Position numbers and translations under genes: made by a program. Source: JAVVPO01 sp036655715 (lineage in GTDB: Bacteria > Bacillota > Clostridia > Lachnospirales > Cellulosilyticaceae). From it: DNA of 8,852 bases. Where the stretch lies: contig JAVVPO010000090.1 in the NCBI GenBank assembly GCA_036655715.1, forward strand, positions 1 to 8,852, read 5' to 3'. This document shows, piece after piece, positions 1-5,624 of this stretch (position 1 is its first letter; the number at the start of each line of letters is the position of its first letter). Under the pieces are notes generated by a model. The model saw only the letters and a list, made by a program, of their open reading frames with translations. It was not told where the DNA came from and ran no database searches.

Positions 1-12
1 GGTGAAAAAAGG

Positions 13-37
13 TTATCCACACTTTTTTTGTGTAGAA
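13..37. promoter_or_regulatory. Inverted pair of DnaA-box-like sites
   Basis: TTATCCACA at 13-21 is a perfect match to the DnaA box consensus TTATNCACA. TGTGTAGAA at 29-37 matches the reverse form TGTGNATAA at all but one defined position. The two face each other across seven bases, mostly T. A perfect 9-mer can occur by chance, but the opposed arrangement just ahead of a toxin-antitoxin promoter is suggestive. DnaA binding, and any link to replication control, is inference. The site could equally be the tail of an element that lies mostly outside the window. Confidence 0.4.
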
Positions 38-58
38 GCTAGCAATCTGGTCTATAAT
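28..58 (+). promoter_or_regulatory. Probable promoter of mntA-hepT
   Basis: A consensus -10 box TATAAT lies at 53-58. The best upstream partner is TTGTGT at 28-33, which matches TTGACA weakly and sits at a long 19-base spacing. Transcription would start near 65, giving a leader of about 50 bases. The -10 is convincing and the -35 is not. The -35 overlaps the second DnaA-like site, so binding there could affect initiation. Confidence 0.5.
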
Positions 59-66
59 ATAAATTA

Positions 67-76
67 ATCATATGAT
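67..76. repeat. 10-bp palindrome at the expected mntA transcription start
   Basis: ATCATATGAT is a perfect 10-bp palindrome about nine bases downstream of the -10 box. That is where a repressor of the toxin-antitoxin operon could bind. It does not extend further on either side and the region is very AT-rich, so chance is possible. Confidence 0.25.
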
Positions 77-102
77 ACACTAAAAATAATAAATAAAAAT
101 AT

Positions 103-110
103 AAGGTGGG
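103..110 (+). promoter_or_regulatory. Ribosome binding site deciding the mntA start
   Basis: AAGGTGGG abuts the ATG at 111 with no spacer, which is too close for initiation. It stands six bases before the ATG at 117. The second ATG is therefore the better start. Confidence 0.65.
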
Positions 111-116
111 ATGAAC

Positions 117-530
117 ATGCAGCATGAGGAGGTTCCAAGGCTTAATCATATTAAGAATACTGTCTGGAAAGAAGTATGTGAAAAATATAATCTAAATAGC
201 ATAATCATCTTTGGAAGTATTTTAACAGAGGAATTTCATGAAGGTTCAGATATAGATATTGCAGTACTAGGCGCAGGAAAATTATCACTTAAAGAGATAC
301 TGACATTAGAAATGTTTTTTGAAGATTTATTAGAGAGACCTATAGATGTAATAGATTTGAAAAGTGAGGGGTTAGATTTATTTATTAAGATTAATATATT
401 AAACACTGGAGTAAGTGTGTATACCACAGACGATAGGCAAAGTCTTGAGCAGATGATAGATGAAGTAGAAATTTATTATAGAGACAATGAAACATTTTTT
501 TACTTTAGGAGAAAGGACTTATTATCATGA
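117..530 (+). CDS. mntA: MntA-type nucleotidyltransferase antitoxin (MNT domain)
   Basis: A small protein of 137 residues from the preferred ATG, or 139 from the ATG at 111. It has the minimal nucleotidyltransferase fold of type VII toxin-antitoxin antitoxins. The signature GSX10DXD is intact: Gly33-Ser34 in the IIIFGS strand, then Asp45 and Asp47 in GSDIDIAVLG. The expected third acidic position falls in RPIDVIDL (Asp77 or Asp80). In characterised MntA-HepT pairs this enzyme transfers AMP from ATP to a tyrosine of the HEPN toxin and so neutralises it. That role is inferred here from family and partner. The gene overlaps hepT by four bases (ATGA), the tight coupling expected of a toxin-antitoxin pair. 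Base composition is much more AT-rich than the core genes to the right, consistent with horizontal acquisition. A stand-alone nucleotidyltransferase of another role is unlikely given the neighbour. Confidence 0.88.
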   Translation: MQHEEVPRLNHIKNTVWKEVCEKYNLNSIIIFGSILTEEFHEGSDIDIAVLGAGKLSLKEILTLEMFFEDLLERPIDVIDLKSEGLDLFIKINILNTGVSVYTTDDRQSLEQMIDEVEIYYRDNETFFYFRRKDLLS

Positions 531-949
531 ATGAACAGAGATTAATGAAAATCATAGAAGATATGTCAGAGAGTGTAGATAATATTAGAACATGTAGGGG
601 GCTTATAGATAAAAGAGAAAATGATGAGATGACTCCATTTGTTATTTATGGCTTAAAACAAATTTTTGTGGATTTCTTTATTACAGTAGAAGATTTCAAT
701 TCATTAATGCTTAAAGAGCTTAGAAAATTTAAGATTGGCATAGATATGAAAGAATCATTAAATATATTAAAACAAAACCAAGTAATAGATGAAGAAAAGT
801 ATATATTTTTAAATGAAGCAAGACTTATTAGGAATCGTATATCCCATAGATATAAAGAACCTTCTAAAGAAGAATTACTAGGTTTTATTGGAGCAAATAT
901 CGATTGCTTTGAATCAGTATTATCCATGGTGAAGAATTACTTAAGTTAA
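527..949 (+). CDS. hepT: HepT-type HEPN ribonuclease toxin
   Basis: A 140-residue, predicted mostly helical protein of the HEPN/DUF86 class. The diagnostic motif RX4HXY is present near the C terminus: Arg102 and His107 (RNRISH), then Tyr109. In HEPN RNases the Arg and His form the active site at a dimer interface. In HepT toxins the tyrosine is the residue modified with AMP by MntA. All three are retained, so the toxin is predicted active and controllable. The start overlaps the mntA stop in ATGA. AAAGGA nine bases upstream favours this ATG over the next one at 531. One 60-base stretch (721-780) has only 12 G or C bases. The gene ends just before a hairpin shared with the convergent patB. Cellular RNA targets cannot be told from sequence. 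Confidence 0.87.
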   Translation: MNEQRLMKIIEDMSESVDNIRTCRGLIDKRENDEMTPFVIYGLKQIFVDFFITVEDFNSLMLKELRKFKIGIDMKESLNILKQNQVIDEEKYIFLNEARLIRNRISHRYKEPSKEELLGFIGANIDCFESVLSMVKNYLS

Positions 950-972
950 TAAAGATTGATAAGTAAAGATTT

Positions 973-1005
973 AAAGTAGGAATGAGTTTAAATCATCCCT
1001 ACTTT
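973..1005. terminator. Convergent hairpin terminator between hepT and patB
   Basis: Arms 973-985 and 993-1005 pair over 13 positions around a seven-base loop. The only imperfection is position 981 against 997. In plus-strand RNA this is an A-C mismatch, while in minus-strand RNA it becomes a G-U wobble pair, so the fold is better for the patB transcript. The minus strand is also followed by a fairly U-rich stretch, whereas the plus strand has no U-run beyond the stem. The hairpin includes the patB stop codon at 999-1001. It probably ends patB mainly and hepT less efficiently. Confidence 0.65.
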
Positions 1006-2171
1006 GATACCGCCATTCTCAGGTTCTTCATAGCTCTAACTACATTTTCCCTACAAGTGGCGATATTCATGCGTACATATCCTTCACCGCATTTACCAAA
1101 GAGGGTACCTGGATTAATCCAAATCTTAGCCTCGTGAGTCATGAACTCAAGAAGTGCCTCAGGTGTCAGACCCAGACCACGCATATCTATCCAAAGCAGA
1201 TAAGTTGCTTCACTCTTAGTCACTCTAATCATAGGCAGATGTTCCGATACAAATTCCTCTACATAACATTTGTTGCCCTCGATATAATCTACCAAAGCAT
1301 CTACCCAGTCCTCACACTCCGTATAGCCTACTTCTACAACTTGCTGTGCAAAAGGAGACATAGTATCAATCCCTATTTGACTAAAGGCTCTTACAAACTG
1401 CTCACGGAGCTTCTCATTTGGAATAATAATATTACCAAGAGAAATACTAGCAGAGTTAAATGTTTTTCCTGTTGAAGTACAAGTAATAAGATTATCTGCT
1501 ATAGCAGTAGAAAGTGTACCAATCGGTGTATGTTTATAGGCCTTAAAAACAATATCTTGATGGATTTCATCAGATAAAATAACCACATCATGAGCTAAAC
1601 AGAGTTCTCCCATTTTTTGAAGTTCAAGAGGTGTCCATACACGTCCTACTGGATTATGAGGATTGCAAAGGATAAAGAGTTTCACCGCTGGGTCACTTAC
1701 TTTGGCTTCAAAATCTTCAAAGTCAATTTCAAATCTATCCTCTATGCAAACTAGTTCATTGACTGCCACTTGTCTCTCGTTAGTTAGGATGCTACGAGAA
1801 AAAGGATTGTAAACTGGTTCTTGAATAAGTACTTTCTCACCAGGGGAGGTAAAGGCTTTAATAGCTATGTTGATGGCGCCTACTACATTGGGAACAACAA
1901 CTAACCAATCAGATGCAATCTCCCAATTGTGTCTTGTAGACATCCAGTGACAAATAGCATCTTTATATTTTGGGGTTAAAAGAGTGTAACCGAAGATAGG
2001 ATGACTTGCCCTAGTAGCTATGGCTTTGGCAATAGGAGAAGGTAGTTCAAAATCCATATCAGCTACCCACATTGGCAAGGTATCTTCTGGCATACCAAAG
2101 TCCATATGGCCATCCCATTTGATACAATCAGTATGCTTTCTACTCATAAGACTATCAAAATTATAATTCAT
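999..2171 (-). CDS. patB: MalY/PatB-family PLP-dependent aminotransferase (probable cystathionine beta-lyase)
   Basis: A 390-residue cytosolic fold-type I PLP enzyme, the usual length for the MalY/PatB family. These enzymes typically cleave C-S bonds of cystathionine or cysteine, feeding methionine synthesis or sulfide release. Visible landmarks are the N-terminal substrate region LPMWVADMDF (32-41), GYTLLTP with Tyr62, the CNPHNPVGR motif (169-177), ILSDEIHQDI with Asp201, the PLP lysine Lys236 in TSTGKTFN, and the carboxylate-binding Arg367 in GEGYVRMN. The surroundings of the lysine are unusual: the family normally reads SKTFN followed by AGL, here GKTFNSAS. The serine three residues before the lysine is kept. 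The start is supported by GAGGTG seven bases upstream on the minus strand (2179-2184). A promoter lies at 2248-2276 and the gene appears monocistronic. The family is clear; the exact substrate (cystathionine, cysteine or a transamination) is not. The symbol is by family resemblance. Confidence 0.85.
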   Translation of the reverse strand: MNYNFDSLMSRKHTDCIKWDGHMDFGMPEDTLPMWVADMDFELPSPIAKAIATRASHPIFGYTLLTPKYKDAICHWMSTRHNWEIASDWLVVVPNVVGAINIAIKAFTSPGEKVLIQEPVYNPFSRSILTNERQVAVNELVCIEDRFEIDFEDFEAKVSDPAVKLFILCNPHNPVGRVWTPLELQKMGELCLAHDVVILSDEIHQDIVFKAYKHTPIGTLSTAIADNLITCTSTGKTFNSASISLGNIIIPNEKLREQFVRAFSQIGIDTMSPFAQQVVEVGYTECEDWVDALVDYIEGNKCYVEEFVSEHLPMIRVTKSEATYLLWIDMRGLGLTPEALLEFMTHEAKIWINPGTLFGKCGEGYVRMNIATCRENVVRAMKNLRMAVSK

Positions 2172-2247
2172 TTGCTAACACCTCGTTTGATATAGGACAC
2201 GAATCAGTAGATAGATGTCCATCAGAATATATGTATATATATATCTA

Positions 2248-2276
2248 AATTTACTAGAAAGTAGAAGATGAGTCAA
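2248..2276 (-). promoter_or_regulatory. Sigma-A-like promoter of patB
   Basis: On the minus strand TTGACT (2271-2276) is five of six to the -35 consensus. It is followed after exactly 17 bases by TAAATT (2248-2253), four of six to the -10. This places the transcript start near 2241 and leaves a leader of about 70 bases. Confidence 0.55.
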
Positions 2277-2311
2277 TCTATTTTGTACCAGGGTAAAAAT
2301 TTAATAATTCC

Positions 2312-2328
2312 TGTATAAAAATTATACA
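2312..2328. repeat. Perfect 7-bp inverted repeat, candidate operator
   Basis: TGTATAA (2312-2318) and TTATACA (2322-2328) are exact reverse complements with AAA between them, making a 17-bp symmetrical site in the divergent patB/spoIIR region. The size and symmetry fit a dimeric repressor site. It overlaps the GTATA proposed as the -35 of the spoIIR promoter. No regulator gene is present in the window to pair it with. Confidence 0.4.
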
Positions 2329-2341
2329 CCTGTCAATAATC
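2313..2341 (+). promoter_or_regulatory. Tentative sigma-F-type promoter of spoIIR
   Basis: SpoIIR is transcribed by forespore sigma-F in Bacillus, whose promoters resemble GTATA about 15 bases before GGNNANANT. Here GTATA at 2313-2317 is followed after 14 bases by GTCAATAATC (2332-2341). This keeps the key A, A and T positions but has only one of the two leading G bases. The leader would be about 40 bases. The fit is suggestive only, and the GTATA may belong to the inverted repeat instead. Confidence 0.3.
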
Positions 2342-2368
2342 TGTATATGTTAAAAAATACATACACAG
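2341..2368. repeat. Imperfect 10-bp inverted repeat before spoIIR
   Basis: CTGTATATGT (2341-2350) and ACATACACAG (2359-2368) pair at nine of ten positions around an eight-base A-rich loop. It ends just before the spoIIR ribosome binding site (AGAGAGGGA, about 2371-2380). It could act as DNA (an operator using the same TGTAT half-site as the repeat at 2312-2328) or as an RNA hairpin in the leader. Confidence 0.35.
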
Positions 2369-2386
2369 AAAAGAGAGGGATTAACC

Positions 2387-3019
2387 ATGACGTTTTGTAA
2401 AAAGCACATGACACCTATTATATATATAACTAGCCTACTTTTATTAGTGGGACTCTACACCTACTTTGGAGCCAAAGTATATGCACAAACTATGAGCGAA
2501 GACTTAGCAAGTAAGGTTCTTCGTTTCCACGTTTTAGCCAATAGTGATACCACAGAAGATCAGCTACTCAAGGAAAATGTAAGAGATGCAGTACTTAGCT
2601 ATATGGAGCCAAAACTTGCAAATGCAGCAGACAAAGAAGAAAGCAAAGCAATTCTTACTGAGAACTTAGATAATATCACAGCAGTAGCAGAGCAGATTAT
2701 AGCTAACTGGGGCAAGGACTACTCTGTCTATACAGAACTTTCCTTTGAAGAGTTTCCGACCAAAAGCTATGGGGATATAGTATTTCCATCTGGAGAATAT
2801 GAAGCCTGCCGCATTATTATTGGAGAAGGCGCAGGGCAGAATTGGTGGTGTGTGATGTTCCCACCTCTATGTTATGTAGATGCAGCCACAGGGGTTGTAC
2901 CACTAGAAGGAAAAGAAGAACTTAAAGAAAACCTTACGAAGGAGCAGTATGAAATAGTAGCTTATCAAAGTGAGCAGCCTTACCAAGTCAAATTTAAACT
3001 ACTTGAGTGGTTTAATTAA
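2387..3019 (+). CDS. spoIIR: Stage II sporulation protein R (SpoIIR)
   Basis: A 210-residue protein with a short charged N terminus, one hydrophobic segment at about 10-26 (signal anchor or signal peptide) and the SpoIIR domain. Recognisable blocks are LRFHVLANSD (45-54), KENVRDAVLSYM (62-73), FPSGEYEACRI (133-143) and the hallmark NWWCVMFPPLC (152-162). In Bacillus, SpoIIR is made in the forespore and exported to the intermembrane space. There it triggers the membrane protease SpoIIGA to activate pro-sigma-E in the mother cell. The same role is inferred here and marks the host as a likely endospore former. The start is supported by a GAGAGGGA-type ribosome binding site upstream and by the position of the hydrophobic segment. 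It is probably a single-gene unit, since ddl downstream has its own promoter. Confidence 0.92.
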   Translation: MTFCKKHMTPIIYITSLLLLVGLYTYFGAKVYAQTMSEDLASKVLRFHVLANSDTTEDQLLKENVRDAVLSYMEPKLANAADKEESKAILTENLDNITAVAEQIIANWGKDYSVYTELSFEEFPTKSYGDIVFPSGEYEACRIIIGEGAGQNWWCVMFPPLCYVDAATGVVPLEGKEELKENLTKEQYEIVAYQSEQPYQVKFKLLEWFN

Positions 3020-3135
3020 ATTAATGAAGAAAGAAGTTTTTGAAGAACTCATAGCGATTATAGATGAATTGAAGTGTGATTAAGGAGCTTCCAAAAATTA
3101 ATAGGACGAAAATTCCAAAAAAAGGTAAAATAAGG

Positions 3136-3164
3136 TTGAATATCACAGTAGAAAGTAATAAAAT
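3136..3164 (+). promoter_or_regulatory. Sigma-A-like promoter of ddl-murI
   Basis: TTGAAT (3136-3141) and TAAAAT (3159-3164) are separated by exactly 17 bases, with four of six and five of six matches to the consensus boxes. Transcription would start near 3171, about 40 bases ahead of ddl. This separates the cell-wall genes from sporulation-controlled spoIIR. Confidence 0.5.
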
Positions 3165-3195
3165 AATAAAAAAGGTATGTGATAGATATATTTGG

Positions 3196-3201
3196 AAGGA
3201 G
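3196..3201 (+). promoter_or_regulatory. Ribosome binding site deciding the ddl start
   Basis: AAGGAG lies ten bases before the ATG at 3212. The in-frame ATG at 3179 is upstream of this site and would add eleven residues absent from the family, so 3212 is preferred. Confidence 0.8.
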
Positions 3202-3211
3202 ACTTACATTA

Positions 3212-4261
3212 ATGAAAGAAAATATATTACTCCTCTTTGGGGGACAATCCTCAGAACATGAGGTATCTTTAAAATCTGCAACGACTATACTTAAAAATAT
3301 AGACCACACAAGATTTGAAGTTTATCCAGTAGGGATTACAAAAGAGGGAGATTGGTTACTTTATAATGGGAACAATCTAGACCTTACAAGTAATAGGTGG
3401 GAGCAAATAGGAGTAACTTGTATTTTAAGCCCATCAGCAATACATAAAGGATTGCTCGTACTTAGAGAAGGTGAAGAAGCGGTACGTATCAGAGTAGATA
3501 AAGTATTCCCTGTTCTACATGGTAGAAACGGAGAAGATGGAACGGTTCAAGGACTTTGTCAACTCGCGCAGATTCCATATGTAGGATGCAACATCATCGC
3601 ATCAGCAGTATCTATGGACAAGGCATTTACTAAAATAGTTGTTAGAGAAAAAGGTGTACCACAAGCTGATTTCGTATTAGTAAGAGAAAGAGAACTGAGT
3701 GATATGGACGCAGCTGTTGCCAAAGTTGAAGCAGCATTCCCGTACCCATACTTTATCAAACCAGCTAATGCAGGCTCATCTGTAGGTATTTCTAAAGCGA
3801 CAAACAAAGAAGAACTTGCAGCAGGCTTGTTAGAAGCAGTGAAGCATGACAAGAAAATCTTAGTAGAAGAGACAATCATAGGAAGAGAAGTAGAGACAGC
3901 TGTACTTGGTAATGAAGACTTACAAGTATCAGGCGTAGGGGAGATACTAGCTGCGGCAGACTTCTATGATTTTGATGCAAAATATAATAATCCAGACTCT
4001 ATGACTGTAGTGAATGCAGATTTACCAGCTAAGACCAAAGAGCAAATTAGAGCTTATGCAAGAGATGTATTTGAAGCAGTAGAAGGTAAAGGGATTTCTA
4101 GAATTGACTTTTTCGTAAGAGAAGATGGTAGCATTATCTTCAACGAGATTAATACATTACCAGGCTTTACTTCTATTAGCATGTACCCGATGCTATGGGC
4201 AGATGCAGGTGTGCCACTAGGTGAGCTCATTACAAGACTTGTTGAACTTGCATCATTATAA
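3212..4261 (+). CDS. ddl: D-alanine--D-alanine ligase
   Basis: A 349-residue cytosolic ATP-grasp enzyme that joins two D-alanines for the peptidoglycan stem peptide. The N-terminal domain begins with LLFGGQSSEHEVSL, where Glu17 matches the conserved substrate-binding glutamate, and carries FPVLHGRNGEDG (99-110). The ATP-grasp part has FIKPANAGSSVG (181-192), the omega-loop FYDFDAKYNN (251-260) and the metal-binding end IIFNEINTLPG (308-318). The Lys257-Tyr258 pair is of the Tyr type typical of D-Ala-D-Ala ligases. The Phe variant associated with D-Ala-D-lactate synthesis and vancomycin resistance is absent. The next gene, murI, starts 15 bases downstream with its own GGGGA site, so the two are almost certainly one operon supplying D-amino acids for the wall. 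Confidence 0.95.
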   Translation: MKENILLLFGGQSSEHEVSLKSATTILKNIDHTRFEVYPVGITKEGDWLLYNGNNLDLTSNRWEQIGVTCILSPSAIHKGLLVLREGEEAVRIRVDKVFPVLHGRNGEDGTVQGLCQLAQIPYVGCNIIASAVSMDKAFTKIVVREKGVPQADFVLVRERELSDMDAAVAKVEAAFPYPYFIKPANAGSSVGISKATNKEELAAGLLEAVKHDKKILVEETIIGREVETAVLGNEDLQVSGVGEILAAADFYDFDAKYNNPDSMTVVNADLPAKTKEQIRAYARDVFEAVEGKGISRIDFFVREDGSIIFNEINTLPGFTSISMYPMLWADAGVPLGELITRLVELASL

Positions 4262-4276
4262 GATAGGGGAATAGAC

Positions 4277-5058
4277 ATGAATAACAGACCGATAGGGATT
4301 TTTGACTCAGGTGTAGGTGGATTAACTGTAGTCAAGGACGTCATGAAGCAACTACCAAATGAATCCATCGTATACTTTGGTGATACAGCAAGAGTACCTT
4401 ATGGGAGCAAATCAAAAGGAACAGTTACAAAATTCTCAGCGCAAATCATCAGATTCCTTATAAAGCAAGATGTCAAAGCTATCATTATTGCTTGTAACAC
4501 AGTGAACTCTAACTGTATAGAAGAATTACGAGCTCAGTTCCCAGATATACCTATCAGCGGAGTAGTAGAGCCAGGGGTTGCCATGGCACTACGTACCACA
4601 AAGAACAAACGCATCGGAGTGATAGGAACAGAAGCGACTATTAATAGTGGGAGATATCCAGAACTACTTAAAAGCGCCAATAAAGAGCTAGAGGTATTTG
4701 GCAAGGCTTGTCCTGTATTTGTACCACTCGTAGAAGATGGCTGGGCAGAGCACCACGTGACCCAGGAAGTAGCAAGTGTCTATCTAGCTGAGTTACTTGA
4801 GCAAAAGATAGACTCACTCATACTAGGATGTACACACTATCCAATGCTTACTAGTACCATCCAGAAGGTAGTAGGTGCGGAAGTTACACTTCTTAACCCT
4901 GCCAATGAAGCAGCGCACCAAATGGGGGAGTTTCTGAGAGAACATGCACTATGCTCAGAAGTATTACCTACTTATAAATTCTATGTAAGCGACCATGCTG
5001 AAAGAGTGAAGAGTGTAGCCAAAATGTTTTTGGACTATCCAGTAGAAGAAGTGGATAC
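4277..5058 (+). CDS. murI: Glutamate racemase, 3' end lost in assembly gap
   Basis: The first 261 residues of MurI, which converts L- to D-glutamate for peptidoglycan. Family members are usually about 260-275 residues, so only the last few codons and the stop should be missing. Both catalytic cysteines are present: Cys73 in IACNTVNS and Cys185 in LGCTHYP, with His187 beside the second. Asp10 in the N-terminal GIFDSGVGGLT motif, VYFGDTARVPYG (32-43) and GVVEPG (95-100) are also intact. The start follows GGGGA by six bases, 15 bases after the ddl stop. The reading frame appears to continue through the N run into a GGDEF domain, but this is an artefact of the 100-base placeholder. MurI itself looks complete in all functional parts. 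Confidence 0.94.
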
Positions 5059-5158
5059 NNNNNNNNNNNNNNNNNNNNNNNNNNNNNNNNNNNNNNNNNN
5101 NNNNNNNNNNNNNNNNNNNNNNNNNNNNNNNNNNNNNNNNNNNNNNNNNNNNNNNNNN
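5059..5158. other. Assembly gap of 100 N
   Basis: Exactly 100 undetermined bases, the same length as the other gap in the window, which points to a fixed placeholder and not a measured size. It must hide the murI stop codon and any spacer. It must also hide the N-terminal part of the diguanylate cyclase, whose visible sequence starts at the very beginning of the GGDEF domain. Confidence 0.97.
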
Positions 5159-5623
5159 GGACTACTTAATCATACTTATATTATGAAAAAATTAGAAGAA
5201 GAGTTAGCTAGATGTAGCCACTGTGGGGTGCCGCTCGTACTACTTATGTTAGACCTAGATTACTTTAAGAAAGTAAATGATACATATGGACATATGGTAG
5301 GTGATGAAGTCCTTATGGAGTCATCCCAATTATTACAAGATATAGTAGGCGATTTGGGCGGTGTTGGGAGGTACGGAGGAGAAGAGTTTTGTATTGTACT
5401 ACCTGAGATAGGCCTAGAAAAAGGATTGGAGATATCGGAGGAGATAAGAAAAAGCTTTGAGGCCCATAGCTTTTCAACTGAGAAAATTAAGGTGACTATT
5501 AGTATAGGCATAAGTGAAGCAAATGGCCATATAGATAAGCAAAAACTTATAGAAGAAACTGATGAATTACTATATGATGCAAAAAATACTGGAAGAAATA
5601 AGGTCTGTGTAGGAGGAAAGTAA
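5159..5623 (+). CDS. GGDEF-domain diguanylate cyclase, N terminus missing in gap
   Basis: The last 154 residues of a protein whose visible part is one nearly full GGDEF domain, the catalytic unit that makes cyclic di-GMP from two GTP. In fragment numbering, GLLNHTYIMKKLEEEL (1-16) matches the domain start that normally reads TGLxNR. LDLDYFKKVNDTYGHMVGDE (31-50) carries the metal and guanine contacts. RYGGEEF (71-77) is the active-site loop in its active GGEEF form, and VTISIGIS plus LLYDAKNTGRNKV close the domain. There is no arginine where the RxxD inhibitory site would sit, so product inhibition through the I-site is unlikely. The sensory or membrane region lies in the gap, so the signal it responds to is unknown. 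The stop is one base before the next ATG, implying cotranscription with the DUF1934 gene. Confidence 0.88.
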   Translation, partial: GLLNHTYIMKKLEEELARCSHCGVPLVLLMLDLDYFKKVNDTYGHMVGDEVLMESSQLLQDIVGDLGGVGRYGGEEFCIVLPEIGLEKGLEISEEIRKSFEAHSFSTEKIKVTISIGISEANGHIDKQKLIEETDELLYDAKNTGRNKVCVGGK

Positions 5624-5624
5624 A

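Noticed and set aside
1..67. An open frame from the left edge (ending GYPHFFCVEASNLVYNIN) as the tail of an upstream gene
   Set aside because: It is only 22 codons, unrecognisable, and overlaps the DnaA-like sites and the mntA promoter. It cannot be supported without the sequence to the left.
1134..1475. A 113-codon plus-strand ORF
   Set aside because: It lies wholly inside the minus-strand PLP enzyme gene, whose motifs are unmistakable. It is a shadow frame.
2195..2220. GGACA / TGTCC inverted repeat in the patB leader
   Set aside because: Five base pairs around a 16-base loop is within chance expectation, with no terminator or switch features.
3024..3083. A 19-codon ORF (MKKEVFEELIAIIDELKCD) just after spoIIR
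   Set aside because: It has no ribosome binding site and starts five bases after the spoIIR stop. It is too short to judge from composition and no family is recognised.
3076..3261. A basic 61-codon ORF from a GTG, overlapping the ddl start
   Set aside because: It has no ribosome binding site, runs through the ddl promoter and into ddl in another frame, and resembles no family.
3962..3991. Phe in the Ddl omega-loop (YDFDAKY) as a sign of D-Ala-D-lactate ligase and vancomycin resistance
   Set aside because: The residue that matters follows the lysine (E. coli Lys215-Tyr216) and is Tyr here (Lys257-Tyr258). The Phe is two positions before the alanine and is not the specificity residue.
4277..5623. 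A continuous reading frame suggesting a MurI-GGDEF fusion protein
   Set aside because: The frame is kept only because the placeholder of 100 N happens to leave the two parts in register. MurI is within a few residues of its usual length at the gap, and the GGDEF part starts at its domain border.
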